This document shows, in pieces, positions 49,740-59,334 of a DNA stretch of 64,000 nt; within the stretch, counting starts at the first letter, position 1; the number at the start of each line of letters is the position of its first letter. This stretch comes from Primorskyibacter flagellatus (GTDB lineage Bacteria; Pseudomonadota; Alphaproteobacteria; Rhodobacterales; Rhodobacteraceae). Made by a program: the position numbers and the translations under genes. The notes beneath the pieces are model-generated. The model made no database searches. It was not told the DNA's origin and was given only the letters and a program-made list of their open reading frames with translations. The DNA lies in NCBI RefSeq assembly GCF_014638275.1, contig NZ_BMFJ01000001.1, forward strand, positions 1 to 64,000, in the 5' to 3' direction.

Positions 49740-50662
49740 TGGAAATCGCGCTCGTCGGCATCGGAAAGATCGCAATTGACCAGCACGTGCCCGCGATCAA
49801 GGACAGTCCGGACTGGGACCTGTCGGCAACCGTGTCGCGTCATGGTTCTGTCGAGGGCGTTCCGGCCTACGACGACTTCGCGCAGATGCTGGCGGAGCGG
49901 TCGGACATCCGGGTAGTGTCGCTTTGCCTGCCACCCGTGCCGCGGTTCACCTATGCCGAGGCGGCCATCCGTACGGGCCGTCACGTGATGCTGGAAAAGC
50001 CACCGGGGGCGACCCTGTCGGAGTGCCACGCGCTCGAGGCAATGGCGCGGGCGCATCGGGTGTCTCTCTATGCGACATGGCATTCGCGGCAGGCGGACAA
50101 GGTGCCTGCGGCCAAGTCATGGCTGGCGGGGAAGACGTTGCGCAGGCTGACCGTCAGTTGGCGCGAAAACGTGCGGCAATGGCATCCGGGGCAGGACTGG
50201 ATTTTCGAGGCCGGTGGTCTCGGTGTCTTCGATCCGGGCATCAACGCCCTGTCGATCCTGACGGAAATCCTGCCCGATCCGATCCACCTGACCGGGGCGG
50301 AGCTGAGCTTTCCGGAAAACCGCGACACCCCGATTGCGGCCGAATGCCGGTTCCACCATCCGGCAGGGGCGGAGGTTTCGATGGCGCTCGACTTCCTCGA
50401 ACCCGGAGAGCCGACCTGGACCATCCGCGCCGAAACGGATCAGGGCGTCATGGTGCTGGAAAACGGCGGCGGCAAGCTGACCATCGACGGCCGCGCGGAT
50501 GACAGCGTGCCGGGGCTTTCGGGGGAATATCCCCGCCTCTACGCGCAGATGGCCAGACTGGTTGCGAAAGGCGGGATCGACATGGACCTCGCGCCGATGC
50601 GCCATGTGGCCGATGCCTTCACGCTTGGCCACCGCGTCACGGTCGCCCCCTTCGACTGGTGA
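49739..50662 (+). CDS. D-galactose/L-arabinose 1-dehydrogenase (Gfo/Idh/MocA family)
   Basis: 307 residues from ATG 49739, overlapping the dehydratase stop; earlier in-frame starts lie inside that gene. The nucleotide-binding motif is IALVGIGKIAIDQHVPAI, followed by the catalytic-region LEKPPGATLSECHALE and a His-containing QDWIFEAGGLGVFDPGINAL. The full pattern fits galactose 1-dehydrogenases (EC 1.1.1.48), many of which also oxidise L-arabinose and D-fucose to lactones. This step precedes the lactonase encoded at the end of the operon. Confidence 0.85.
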   Translation: MEIALVGIGKIAIDQHVPAIKDSPDWDLSATVSRHGSVEGVPAYDDFAQMLAERSDIRVVSLCLPPVPRFTYAEAAIRTGRHVMLEKPPGATLSECHALEAMARAHRVSLYATWHSRQADKVPAAKSWLAGKTLRRLTVSWRENVRQWHPGQDWIFEAGGLGVFDPGINALSILTEILPDPIHLTGAELSFPENRDTPIAAECRFHHPAGAEVSMALDFLEPGEPTWTIRAETDQGVMVLENGGGKLTIDGRADDSVPGLSGEYPRLYAQMARLVAKGGIDMDLAPMRHVADAFTLGHRVTVAPFDW

Positions 50663-51660
50663 TGACCGTGCTTGAGGATACCGACCGGTTTGGACTTGCT
50701 CCGGACGGCAGCGCGGTGCGTGCGGTGGAGATCTCCGGCGGGCCGGTGACGGCGCGGGTGATGACGTGGGGCGCAAGCCTCATCGACCTGCGGATGGACG
50801 GGGTGGCGCATCCACTGGTCCTCGGGTCGCGCGACTTCGCCGCCTACCTCGGACCGATGCGCCATTTCGGCGCCATCGTCGGGCCGGTGGCGAACCGGAT
50901 TGCCGGGGGGCGGATGAGCGTCGAGGGGCGCGAATTCGCGCTCGACCGGAACGAACTCAAACGCACAACTCTGCACGGCGGATCGGCGGCGTTCTCCCGC
51001 CGGAACTGGACGCTCAGGGCGGCGGACATCTCATCGATCACGTTCGGACTGCACCACACTCACGGAACCGGCGGCTTTCCGGGCGAACTCGACGTCGCGG
51101 CACGCTACAGCCTTGATGTCACGGGTGCCCTGACCATCGAGATCACAGGCCGCACCGATCGCCCGGCGATGCTGGGCCCTGCCTTCCACGGATACTGGTC
51201 GCTTGACGGCGGCTCTGACCTGTCCGGTCACAGGCTCACCATCGACGCGGATGACTACCTTACCGTCGATGATGAGAAGACCCCCTCGGGCAGTCCTGTC
51301 GCCGTGGCGGGTTCCGGCTTCGACTACCGGCACCCGCGCAGACCGGACGCGGCGCTGGATCACAACTTCTGCCTGGCCCGGACGCAGGGGCAGATGCGCC
51401 GGGCCGCGACGCTAGACGCGGGCGGGCTACGGCTGACGATCGAGACGACAGAGGTCGGGCTACAGGTCTATTCCGGCGGCGGTCTGGCAACCGCACCGGC
51501 GACGGGACTGGGTGGCCGGCCCTACGGGGCGAATGCGGGTATCGCCTTTGAACCGCAGTTCTGGCCCGACAGTCCGAACCGCCCCGATTTCCCCTCCCCG
51601 GTGCTGAGGCCGGGAGACACATACAGACAGGTGTCGCGCTTTGCCGTGACCCGAAGCTGA
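50662..51660 (+). CDS. galM: Aldose 1-epimerase (mutarotase) family protein
   Basis: 332 residues from ATG 50662 (overlapping the previous TGA). Motifs: GPVANRIAGGRM (conserved N-R), TLHGGSAAFSRRNW (first catalytic His), AFHGYWSLDGG (second His region) and FEPQFWPDSPNRPDFPS with the catalytic Glu near 298. It interconverts the anomers of galactose or arabinose so the dehydrogenase can act. The DHDPS-family gene follows after 9 bases. Confidence 0.9.
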   Translation: MTVLEDTDRFGLAPDGSAVRAVEISGGPVTARVMTWGASLIDLRMDGVAHPLVLGSRDFAAYLGPMRHFGAIVGPVANRIAGGRMSVEGREFALDRNELKRTTLHGGSAAFSRRNWTLRAADISSITFGLHHTHGTGGFPGELDVAARYSLDVTGALTIEITGRTDRPAMLGPAFHGYWSLDGGSDLSGHRLTIDADDYLTVDDEKTPSGSPVAVAGSGFDYRHPRRPDAALDHNFCLARTQGQMRRAATLDAGGLRLTIETTEVGLQVYSGGGLATAPATGLGGRPYGANAGIAFEPQFWPDSPNRPDFPSPVLRPGDTYRQVSRFAVTRS

Positions 51661-51669
51661 GAGGCCAAG

Positions 51670-52587
51670 ATGAAAACCCCACTTACCGGAATCCTCCCGG
51701 TCGCCCCGACCCCGTTTCATGCCGATGGCTCTATCGACCCGGATGGCATGCGCCGTGTGCTTGACTGCATGATCGACCAGGGCGTCGATGCGATCTGCAT
51801 CCTCGCCAACTATTCCGAACAGTTTCTGCTGTCGGACGATGAACGCGCGATCCTCACCAAGGTCAGTCTGGAGCATGTCGCGGGTCGTGTGCCGGTTATC
51901 GTGACGATCAGCCATTTCGCCACGGACATCGTCGTCTATCGTGCGAAACAGGCTCAGACCCTCGGGGCGTCCATGCTGATGATGATGCCGCCGTACCATG
52001 GCGTCGGGCTGGCTCCTGCCGAACAGGGGGTCTTTGAACATTTCGCCGCCGTGTCGGATGCGGTGACGATTCCGATCATGGTGCAGGATGCGCCTCTGTC
52101 GGGTGTGGCCCTGTCGGTGCCGCTGCTGGTTCGCATGGCGAAGGAGATCGAGAATGTCTCCTACTTCAAGATGGAGACGCCCTTCGCCGCCGACAAGCTG
52201 GCCGCGCTGATCGAGATGGGCGGAGAGCACATCACCGGCCCGTTCGACGGAGAAGAGGCGGTGACGCTGCTGGCCGACCTTGACGCGGGCTGTACCGGCA
52301 CGATGACCTCGGCGCTCCAGCCCGAGAAGATCCGCCCGATCGTCACAGAATATCGCGCGGGCAACACGGATGCCGCGCTTGAACAGTGGAAGCTCTGCCT
52401 GCCACTCATCAACCACGAGAACCGCCAATGCGGCCTGCGCGCCGCCAAGACGGTGATGATGGAAGGCGGCGTGATCGGATCGGACTATGTCCGCCATCCG
52501 CTGAAACCCCTGTCCCCCCGGACCAAGGACCGGCTCCTGTCGCTGTCGCGCGAACTGGACCTGATCGCGCTGAGCTGGGGCAAATAG
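51670..52587 (+). CDS. DHDPS-family enzyme, probably L-2-keto-3-deoxyarabonate dehydratase
   Basis: 305 residues. N-terminus GILPVAPTPFHADGSIDPDGMRR; the Schiff-base Lys is probably in SYFKMET (near 165), and the Tyr in MMMPPYHG. The sequence ILANYSEQFLLSDDER replaces the usual GTTGE motif, as in rhizobial keto-deoxy-sugar-acid enzymes. Next to an arabonate-type dehydratase and a ketoglutarate-semialdehyde-type dehydrogenase, the second dehydration of the non-phosphorylating L-arabinose pathway is the best fit; an aldolase role is the alternative. Confidence 0.82.
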   Translation: MKTPLTGILPVAPTPFHADGSIDPDGMRRVLDCMIDQGVDAICILANYSEQFLLSDDERAILTKVSLEHVAGRVPVIVTISHFATDIVVYRAKQAQTLGASMLMMMPPYHGVGLAPAEQGVFEHFAAVSDAVTIPIMVQDAPLSGVALSVPLLVRMAKEIENVSYFKMETPFAADKLAALIEMGGEHITGPFDGEEAVTLLADLDAGCTGTMTSALQPEKIRPIVTEYRAGNTDAALEQWKLCLPLINHENRQCGLRAAKTVMMEGGVIGSDYVRHPLKPLSPRTKDRLLSLSRELDLIALSWGK

Positions 52588-52598
52588 AGAGAAATCGC

Positions 52599-54119
52599 AT
52601 GACGTATCAACCGCACGGAAAACATCTGATCGCCGGCGAATGGGTCGGCTCGTCCTCGACATTCGCGTCTCAGCCGGTCGACGGTCTGTCGCATGACACG
52701 GCGAACGGCGGGGCAGAGGAGGTCGACCGCGCGGTGCGCGCGGCGGAGGAGGCCTTCTGGACCTATGGCTACACCACCCGGGCCGCGCGCGCGGCCTTCC
52801 TGCGCGCCATTGCCGAGGAGATAGAGGCGCGCGCCGACCAGATCACCGAGATCGGCACCCGTGAATCCGGCCTGCCCGAGGGACGGCTGCAGGGGGAACG
52901 GGGGCGCACGACCGGCCAGCTGCGGCTCTTCGCCGATCACATCGAGGCGGGTGATTACCTGGATCGACGCCATGACCCCGCGCTGCCCGACCGCCAACCC
53001 CTGCCGCGTCCCGATCTGAAGATGGTGCAGCGCCCGATCGGACCGGTCGCCGTCTTCGGGGCGTCCAACTTCCCGCTCGCCTTCTCGACCGCCGGAGGGG
53101 ACACCGCCTCGGCCCTGGCCGCAGGGTGTCCCGTCGTGGTCAAGGGCCATCCGGCGCATCCTGGCACCGGAGAGATCGTGGCCGAGGCGATCCATGCCGC
53201 CATCGCCAGATGCGGCATGCCCGCCGGCACCTTCAGCCTCGTGCAGGGAAATACCAACGATCTGGGCGCCGCGCTGGTGCAGCACCCGCTGATCACCGCC
53301 GTCGGCTTTACCGGATCGCTTGGCGCCGGTCGTGCGCTTTACGACCTCTGTGCCGCGCGACCGGTGCCGATCCCGTTTTTCGGAGAGCTGGGCAGCGTGA
53401 ATCCGATGTTCCTTCTGCCCGTGGCGCTATCGTCGCGCGGCGCGGATCTGGCCAAGGGCTGGGCCGGATCGCTGACCATGGGGGCGGGACAGTTCTGCAC
53501 CAACCCCGGTGTGATCGTGCTGATCGACGGGCCCGATGCGGACAGCTTTACCGAAGCGGCACGATCGGCCCTGTCGGGTATCGGCGCGCAGACCATGCTG
53601 ACCGAGGGGATCGCAAAGGCCTATCGCGCAGGCCGCGACCGGGTGGCCGGGACCAAGGGTGTGCAGGAAGTGCTGACGTCGGTCTGCGATCTGCGGAACG
53701 CCACACCCTACCTCTTCGCCACGACAGGGGAGGAATGGCTGGCGAACGCGGCGCTCGGGCACGAGGTGTTCGGTCCGCTCGGCGTGATCGTGCGTGTCAG
53801 CGACGCCGACCAGATGCGGGCGGTGGCCCGGTCGCTGGAGGGTCAGCTGACCTGCACGCTGATGATGGACGAGGGCGATACGGATATGGCACGGAGCCTG
53901 ATGCCCATCCTCGACCGCAAGGCGGGTCGCATTCTGACCAACGGCTATCCGACCGGCGTCGAGGTCTGCGACAGCATGGTGCACGGCGGGCCTTACCCTG
54001 CCTCTACCAACTTCGGCGCGACCAGCGTCGGCACGTTGGCGATCCGCCGATTCCTGCGGCCGGTCTGCTACCAGAACATGCCGGACGCGCTGCTGCCCGA
54101 CGACCTGCGCGACGCATGA
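52599..54119 (+). CDS. Aldehyde dehydrogenase, alpha-ketoglutarate semialdehyde dehydrogenase type
   Basis: 506 residues from ATG 52599. Cofactor region VAVFGASNFPLAFSTAGGDT, catalytic Glu in FFGELGSVNP and nucleophile Cys in GAGQFCTNPG. The spacing and the N-terminal GKHLIAGEWVGS match the KGSADH group that oxidises 2,5-dioxopentanoate to alpha-ketoglutarate using NADP or NAD. This completes the arabinose branch. Its stop overlaps the DgoK start (ATGA). Confidence 0.88.
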   Translation: MTYQPHGKHLIAGEWVGSSSTFASQPVDGLSHDTANGGAEEVDRAVRAAEEAFWTYGYTTRAARAAFLRAIAEEIEARADQITEIGTRESGLPEGRLQGERGRTTGQLRLFADHIEAGDYLDRRHDPALPDRQPLPRPDLKMVQRPIGPVAVFGASNFPLAFSTAGGDTASALAAGCPVVVKGHPAHPGTGEIVAEAIHAAIARCGMPAGTFSLVQGNTNDLGAALVQHPLITAVGFTGSLGAGRALYDLCAARPVPIPFFGELGSVNPMFLLPVALSSRGADLAKGWAGSLTMGAGQFCTNPGVIVLIDGPDADSFTEAARSALSGIGAQTMLTEGIAKAYRAGRDRVAGTKGVQEVLTSVCDLRNATPYLFATTGEEWLANAALGHEVFGPLGVIVRVSDADQMRAVARSLEGQLTCTLMMDEGDTDMARSLMPILDRKAGRILTNGYPTGVEVCDSMVHGGPYPASTNFGATSVGTLAIRRFLRPVCYQNMPDALLPDDLRDA

Positions 54120-55015
54120 CCGCGCCGGACTGGATCGCGGTCGACTGGGGCACGTCCAACCTGCGGGTCTGGGCGATGACCTCGGATGGCGCGGTCCTGG
54201 CGGAGCGGGCGTCGGACAGGGGTATGGGCACTCTTGCCCCGGACCAGTTCGAAGCGGCGTTTCTGGACCTTGCGGAAGATTTCCTGCGGGCCGGCCGGAT
54301 GACGGTGGTGGTCTGCGGCATGGCAGGCGCACGCGGAGGCTGGTGCGAGGCGGGTTATGTCGCGGTCCCGGCGATGCCCGGGCGGGGGGCGACGACGCGT
54401 GTCACCGCACAGGATCCCCGGCTCGACGTGACGATCCTGCCGGGGCTCTCGCAGGCAGACCCGCCGGATGTCATGCGCGGGGAAGAGACGCAGATCGCAG
54501 GGGTTCTTTCCCGGTTTCCCGATTTCGACGGCGTGATCTGCCTGCCCGGTACCCATACAAAGTGGGTGCGGGTCGCCGGGGGCAGCGTCCGGGAGTTCCG
54601 GACCTTCATGACCGGAGAGCTGTACGCCCTGCTGTCGCGGCATTCGATCCTGAGGCTGGGGATGGACGACGACTGGAACGCCGTGGCATTTGCCGGCGGC
54701 GTGACGGACGGCCTGGCGGATCCCGGCGGTCTGAGCGGGGCGCTCTTCGGTCTGCGCGCGCGCGGCTTGCTGCAGTCCCCGCGAGCCGGAGAGACGCGGG
54801 CCCGGCTGTCGGGGCTTCTCGTCGGGCTCGAACTTGCCGGGGCACGGTCGTTCTGGGACAGGGCCGGTGTGGTCGTGGTCGGCGACGAACGAACGCGCGA
54901 GCTCTATGGAAGTCTGACCGAACTCGCCGCAGATGTCCGTTTTGTCGATGCGAGAGAGATGACGCTGGCGGGGCTGACAAGCGCGCATGCCGATCTCACA
55001 GGAGGCACCGAATGA
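54116..55015 (+). CDS. dgoK: 2-dehydro-3-deoxygalactonokinase
   Basis: 299 residues from ATG 54116; the frame is open upstream but inside the previous gene. The N-terminal phosphate loop WIAVDWGTSNLRVWAM, the conserved VVCGMAGARGGWCEAGYV and CLPGTHTKWVRV with FMTGELYALL are all DgoK hallmarks. It phosphorylates 2-keto-3-deoxygalactonate for the aldolase encoded next. The overlap with dgoA (ATGA) implies coupled translation. Confidence 0.92.
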   Translation: MTAPDWIAVDWGTSNLRVWAMTSDGAVLAERASDRGMGTLAPDQFEAAFLDLAEDFLRAGRMTVVVCGMAGARGGWCEAGYVAVPAMPGRGATTRVTAQDPRLDVTILPGLSQADPPDVMRGEETQIAGVLSRFPDFDGVICLPGTHTKWVRVAGGSVREFRTFMTGELYALLSRHSILRLGMDDDWNAVAFAGGVTDGLADPGGLSGALFGLRARGLLQSPRAGETRARLSGLLVGLELAGARSFWDRAGVVVVGDERTRELYGSLTELAADVRFVDAREMTLAGLTSAHADLTGGTE

Positions 55016-55617
55016 CCCGAAACATCATGGCGATCCTGCGCGGCGTCGAACCGGACCACGCTGTCGCGATTGCCGCAGCACTGATCGACGCCGGGATCAC
55101 GATCATCGAGGTGCCGCTGAACTCGCCCGAGCCGCTTGTCTCCATCCGGCGGATGGCTGCGACACATGGTGAACAGGCGCGGATCGGGGCGGGCACCGTG
55201 CTGACGCCCGACCAGGTGTCGGAGGTCGCCGCGGCTGGCGGGACATTCGTCGTCTCGCCCAACATGGAGCCGGAGGTGATCCGCGCGACCGGGCGACATG
55301 GGCTGACATCATATCCCGGCGTCATGACGCCAACCGAATGCTTTTCGGCACTGGCTGCCGGAGCCGACGCGCTGAAGCTCTTTCCCGGTGAGATCATCGG
55401 GCCGGCCGGGCTGAAGGCGATGCGGGCGGTCCTGCCCGGGGATGTGCCGGTCTGGGCCGTCGGCGGCGTATCCGACGGGACGCTTTCCGACTGGTTCGCA
55501 GCGGGTGCGCGTGGAGTCGGTGTCGGTAGCGCGCTTTTCAAACCCGGCGACACGGCTGAAACGGTGGCTGCGAAAGCACGGCTGTTTGTAGCGCGCTACG
55601 ACGAGGTGACCGCGTGA
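55012..55617 (+). CDS. dgoA: 2-dehydro-3-deoxy-6-phosphogalactonate aldolase
   Basis: 201 residues from ATG 55012 with GGAGG upstream. KDPG/KDPGal aldolase motifs: IMAILRGVEPDHAVAIA, IIEVPLNSPEP (Glu), RIGAGTVLTPDQV, FVVSPNMEPEV and the Schiff-base Lys in ADALKLFPGEIIGP. The product is pyruvate plus glyceraldehyde-3-phosphate, ending the DeLey-Doudoroff galactose route. Gene order dgoK-dgoA followed by a lactonase is typical for alphaproteobacteria. Confidence 0.93.
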   Translation: MTRNIMAILRGVEPDHAVAIAAALIDAGITIIEVPLNSPEPLVSIRRMAATHGEQARIGAGTVLTPDQVSEVAAAGGTFVVSPNMEPEVIRATGRHGLTSYPGVMTPTECFSALAAGADALKLFPGEIIGPAGLKAMRAVLPGDVPVWAVGGVSDGTLSDWFAAGARGVGVGSALFKPGDTAETVAAKARLFVARYDEVTA

Positions 55618-56468
55618 CCCCGGGGGCCAGACCATACGACGACCGCCGCTGCGAACTGGGGGAAGGGCCGCTCTGGCATCCCGAGCGCGGGCAGCTTTTC
55701 TGGTTCGATATCCTGGGGCGGCGGCTCTTGTCCCGTGTCGGCGACGTGCCGCTTGAGTGGAGGTTTGACGAATACCATTCCGCCGCCGGGTGGATCGACC
55801 GCGATACCCTGCTGATCGCGTCGGAAACCGGTCTCTGGCGGTTTGATGTCGAGACAGGTCAGCGGGAACCGGTCGCCGCGCTCGAAGCCGATGACCCGAC
55901 GACGCGGTCCAATGACGGTCGGGCGGATCCGTATGGCGGGTTCTGGATCGGGACAATGGGCAAGAAGGCCGAAGCCGGGCGCGGCGCGATCTATCGGTTC
56001 TACCGGGGAGAGCTGCGGCGTCTCTTTTCCGGCATGACAATCCCGAACAGCATCTGCTTCGCGACCGACGGCACATCGGCCTATTACGCGGATACGCGTG
56101 GGGGCCGGATCATGCGGCAACCCCTGGGGAAAGACGGGTGGCCGGATGGCGCTCCGGTCCTGTTCGCGGACCCGGGCGCGGAAGGTTTCCATCCCGACGG
56201 TTCGGTGGTCGATTCGGCAGGCGCTCTCTGGAATGCGCAGTGGGGTGCGGGCCGGGTCGTTCGGTATCTTGCGGACGGAACGGTCGACCGCGTCGTTGCG
56301 TTCGACGCGGCGCAGACCTCCTGCCCGGCATTCGGCGGACCGGAGATGCAGACACTTTTCGTGACAAGTGCGTGGGAAGGAATTGCACACCCGGATCAAT
56401 GGCAGGGACGGGTGTTCCAGGCGGACGCGGGCGTGCGGGGCATGGCCGAACGAGCCGTGCGGTTCTGA
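55614..56468 (+). CDS. SMP-30/gluconolaconase-like lactonase (galactono/arabinono-lactonase)
   Basis: 284 residues from GTG 55614 (overlapping the dgoA TGA). Six-bladed propeller features: CELGEGPLWHPERGQLFWFD with the metal Glu, SNDGRADPYGGFWIGTMG, FSGMTIPNSICFATDG and FHPDGSVVDSAGALWNAQWG (Asn/Asp ligands). It opens the lactone made by the galactose/arabinose dehydrogenase to the free acid used by the dehydratase. It is the last gene of the sugar operon and converges on the ABC exporter. Confidence 0.9.
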   Translation: MTPGARPYDDRRCELGEGPLWHPERGQLFWFDILGRRLLSRVGDVPLEWRFDEYHSAAGWIDRDTLLIASETGLWRFDVETGQREPVAALEADDPTTRSNDGRADPYGGFWIGTMGKKAEAGRGAIYRFYRGELRRLFSGMTIPNSICFATDGTSAYYADTRGGRIMRQPLGKDGWPDGAPVLFADPGAEGFHPDGSVVDSAGALWNAQWGAGRVVRYLADGTVDRVVAFDAAQTSCPAFGGPEMQTLFVTSAWEGIAHPDQWQGRVFQADAGVRGMAERAVRF

Positions 56469-56528
56469 AGGCACCTTGGCTAATTCAGCGCACCGAGTTT
56501 CCACCCCGATACGGAATTCGCCGATGTC

Positions 56529-58232
56529 TCAGGCTGTGTTCAGCCGGGCGTACCGTCCCGCTGTCCGACGAAGTTCGGCATCGGTTCCCATCTCCACAAT
56601 CCGGCCCCCGTCCATCACGGCAATGCGGTCGGCGTCGCGGATGGTTGCCAGGCGGTGCGCGATCACCAGCGTCGTGCGATTGCGCGACAGGTCGGTCAGG
56701 GAAGACTGGATCAGCCGTTCGGTTTCCGTATCAAGCGCCGATGTCGCCTCGTCCAGGATCAGGATCGGCGGGTTCTTGAGGAAGGCGCGTGCAATCGCCA
56801 CCCGCTGTTTCTGCCCGCCCGACAACATCACGCCGCGTTCGCCCACCACGGTATCCAGACCCGCGGGCAGGTCAGCGATCATTCCGGACAGCTGGGCCCG
56901 GTCCGCGGCCTGACGGATCTCGTCCTCGGTCGCGTCAAGACGACCGTAGGCTATGTTCTCGCGCAGGGTGCCGCCGAACAGGAACACGTCCTGGCTGACG
57001 ATCCCGATCTGACGGCGGAGCGACTTCAGGGTCATCGTCCGGATATCCTGCCCGTCGATCAGGATACGCCCCGCGGTCGGCTGATAGAACCGCGGCACCA
57101 GCGAAATCAGCGTCGTCTTTCCCGCGCCGGACGGGCCGACGAAGGCCATCGTCTCTCCGGGGCGGACGGTGAGCGAGACATCGTGAAGCACAGGGCGGTC
57201 GTCGCCGTAGTCGAAGCTGACCGCGTCGAATGCAACCTCTCCGCGCAGGGAGGGTGCCGGTCTGGCGTCGGGGCTGTCCGCCACGTCCGGCGCTGTCTCC
57301 ATCAGTTCGAGATAGCGGCGGAAGCCCGCGATGCCGCGCGGGTAGACTTCGATCACCGCGGCGATCTTGTCGAGCGGACGGAAGAACACACCGACCAGCA
57401 GCAGGAAGGCGACAAACCCCCCGGTGCTGAGCGACCCGTTCAGCACGAAGATCGCGCCTGCGACCATCACGATCACCTGGATCAGGCGCATCCCCATGTA
57501 ATTGAGTGCGGATGACGCCGCCATCACCCTGTAGGCCGCCAGTTTGGTGCTGCGGTAGGCGGCGTTGTCCTTGGCGAACAGCGCTTTTTCGTGGTCCTCA
57601 TTGGCGAAGGCCTGAACCACGCGCATGCCGCCGACGTTTTCCTCGAGCCGGATGTTGAACGACGCGACGCGGGAATAGATCTCGCGCCAGGTGCGGGTCA
57701 TCCGGCCGCCGTAGAACACGACGATGGCAACGCAGGCGGGCACGATGGCGGCGGTGATCAGCGCCAGTTCGACGTCGATGGTGAGCATCAGCAGGAAGGC
57801 CCCGACAAAGGTCATCACCGCGATGAACAGGTCCTCGGGCCCGTGGTGCGCGACCTCTCCGATCTCCTCGAGATCCCGGGTGACGCGGGCGACCAGCTTT
57901 CCGGTGCGGACCTTGTCGAAATAGCTGAACGACAGCCGCTGCAGGTGGTCGAAGGCGCGGCGGCGCATCTCGGTCTCTATGTTGATGCCAAGCATGTGGC
58001 CCCAGTAGATCACCACCGCCATGAGCCCCGCATTGACGAGGTAGATCACCAGCAGCCCGACCGCAGCGAGAACGGTCAGGGGCAGATCGCCCGACGGCAG
58101 CAGCCGGTCGATGAAGGCCTGCACGGCCAGCGGAAACGCCAGTTCCAGCAGGCCGGAAAGCACAGCACAGCCGAAATCCAGCCAGAACAGGGCTTTCCAC
58201 GGGCGGTAGTAGTCGAAGAACTGGCGAAGCAT
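56529..58232 (-). CDS. ABC exporter with fused membrane and ATPase domains
   Basis: 567 residues from ATG 58232. Six membrane helices in about the first 300 residues (FDYYRPWKALFWLDFGCAVLSG at the start), then an ATPase domain: Walker A GPSGAGKTT, Q-loop IVSQDVFLFGGTLRENIAYG, signature LSGGQKQRVAIARAF, Walker B ILILDEATSALD and switch His in IAHRLATIRDAD. The domain order and length match homodimeric lipid, drug or siderophore exporters. It lies 73 bases downstream of the siderophore-uptake operon, so export of a siderophore or related compound is possible. Confidence 0.88.
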   Translation of the reverse strand: MLRQFFDYYRPWKALFWLDFGCAVLSGLLELAFPLAVQAFIDRLLPSGDLPLTVLAAVGLLVIYLVNAGLMAVVIYWGHMLGINIETEMRRRAFDHLQRLSFSYFDKVRTGKLVARVTRDLEEIGEVAHHGPEDLFIAVMTFVGAFLLMLTIDVELALITAAIVPACVAIVVFYGGRMTRTWREIYSRVASFNIRLEENVGGMRVVQAFANEDHEKALFAKDNAAYRSTKLAAYRVMAASSALNYMGMRLIQVIVMVAGAIFVLNGSLSTGGFVAFLLLVGVFFRPLDKIAAVIEVYPRGIAGFRRYLELMETAPDVADSPDARPAPSLRGEVAFDAVSFDYGDDRPVLHDVSLTVRPGETMAFVGPSGAGKTTLISLVPRFYQPTAGRILIDGQDIRTMTLKSLRRQIGIVSQDVFLFGGTLRENIAYGRLDATEDEIRQAADRAQLSGMIADLPAGLDTVVGERGVMLSGGQKQRVAIARAFLKNPPILILDEATSALDTETERLIQSSLTDLSRNRTTLVIAHRLATIRDADRIAVMDGGRIVEMGTDAELRRTAGRYARLNTA

Positions 58233-58305
58233 GGCGGTCTGTTCCGTGGCGGGCTGGGGCAGAGGTCTTGTGTATCCTCCACCGGGGGCGAGCGGGCAAG
58301 GGCCG

Positions 58306-59334
58306 TCAGGCTTCCCAGTAATAGGCGAAATAACCTCCCTTCGGACCGACGCCGAGCGTGTCGCGGAAACGGGCCTTGGCCTTGCGGACCAGTTCCTTTT
58401 CGGCGGCGATCCAGACGTAGCTGTCCGCGCCCCCGGGCAGCGGGGCGGTCGCCAGCACATCCCAGAGCGTTTCGTTCCGGCTGCGCAGCCGCCACGTCAC
58501 CTCCATTCCGGCGGGGTGGTGCAGATCACAGATGTCCTCCTCCGTGCCGACCTCCAGCACCACGCGGCCGCGCCGGTCGGCGGCAGAGCGTTCGAGGATG
58601 CGGCGGATGGCGGGCAGCGCTGTTTCGTCCCCGGCGATCAGCAGGTCCTGTCCCGGCGGGAAATCCCCGCTGCCGGGGCCCGTGATGCCGACAACCTCAC
58701 CGCCCTGCACAGACCGGGCCCAGGTGGTGGTGCGCCCGCCCTCATGTTCGAACACGTCGAAGGAAAAGCGCCCCTTGCCCGGATCGAGGTCGACAAAGGT
58801 GTAGACAGCGCGGTGCAGCTGATCCGCGCCGGAGGGCATGACGGTCCGGCCGTTGTCGTCCAGCCGCGGCCAGACCGGGGCGCGCCCCTCCGGCGGCAGG
58901 AGGAGGGAGAAGTGCATCCCGCGCCCTTCGTCCAGCCGCTTCGTGTCGGCGCAGTCCAGTTCGATCCGCAGGAAGCGTGGCGCCACGCGCCAGACCCGCC
59001 GGACGCTGGCGGTCGCGAAGTTCAGCGGTGCACGGTTGCGGAGGAAATCGCCTTGCCATTCCCCCGAAAGCCCCGGCGCGACATGGTCTAGGATATGCAG
59101 CAGGTAATCCCGTATGTTCTGAAGCGACACCGCGTCGATGGCATCGACCTGCACGTTCAGGCGCGCCGCGTTGCGCTCCATCGCCACACGGGCCAGCGGC
59201 ACGGTGACGGTCATGGCGGTCGCGCTTTCTTCGACCTGAAGCTCCGCCTCCCGCGCATGGGCGGCGATATGCGGGATCAGGTCGTCGGGGAGGGGGCCGC
59301 CGAAGATCGCGCTGGCATGTGCGATGTAGGTCAC
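58306..59334 (-). CDS. Siderophore-interacting protein (ferric-siderophore reductase) with N-terminal DUF2218-like domain
   Basis: 342 residues from GTG 59334 (GTGA overlap with the ATPase gene). The first 100 residues resemble DUF2218 (ATAMTVTVPLARVAMERNAA, LLHILDHVAPGLSG). The rest is the SIP flavin reductase: HFSLLLPP, VYTFVDLDPGKGRFSFDVFEH, GITGPGSGDFPPGQDLLIAGDETALPAI (split normally) and the C-terminal IAAEKELVRKAKARFRDTLG with GYFAYYWEA. It releases iron from imported siderophore by reduction in the cytoplasm, using NAD(P)H and FAD. Confidence 0.9.
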   Translation of the reverse strand: MTYIAHASAIFGGPLPDDLIPHIAAHAREAELQVEESATAMTVTVPLARVAMERNAARLNVQVDAIDAVSLQNIRDYLLHILDHVAPGLSGEWQGDFLRNRAPLNFATASVRRVWRVAPRFLRIELDCADTKRLDEGRGMHFSLLLPPEGRAPVWPRLDDNGRTVMPSGADQLHRAVYTFVDLDPGKGRFSFDVFEHEGGRTTTWARSVQGGEVVGITGPGSGDFPPGQDLLIAGDETALPAIRRILERSAADRRGRVVLEVGTEEDICDLHHPAGMEVTWRLRSRNETLWDVLATAPLPGGADSYVWIAAEKELVRKAKARFRDTLGVGPKGGYFAYYWEA

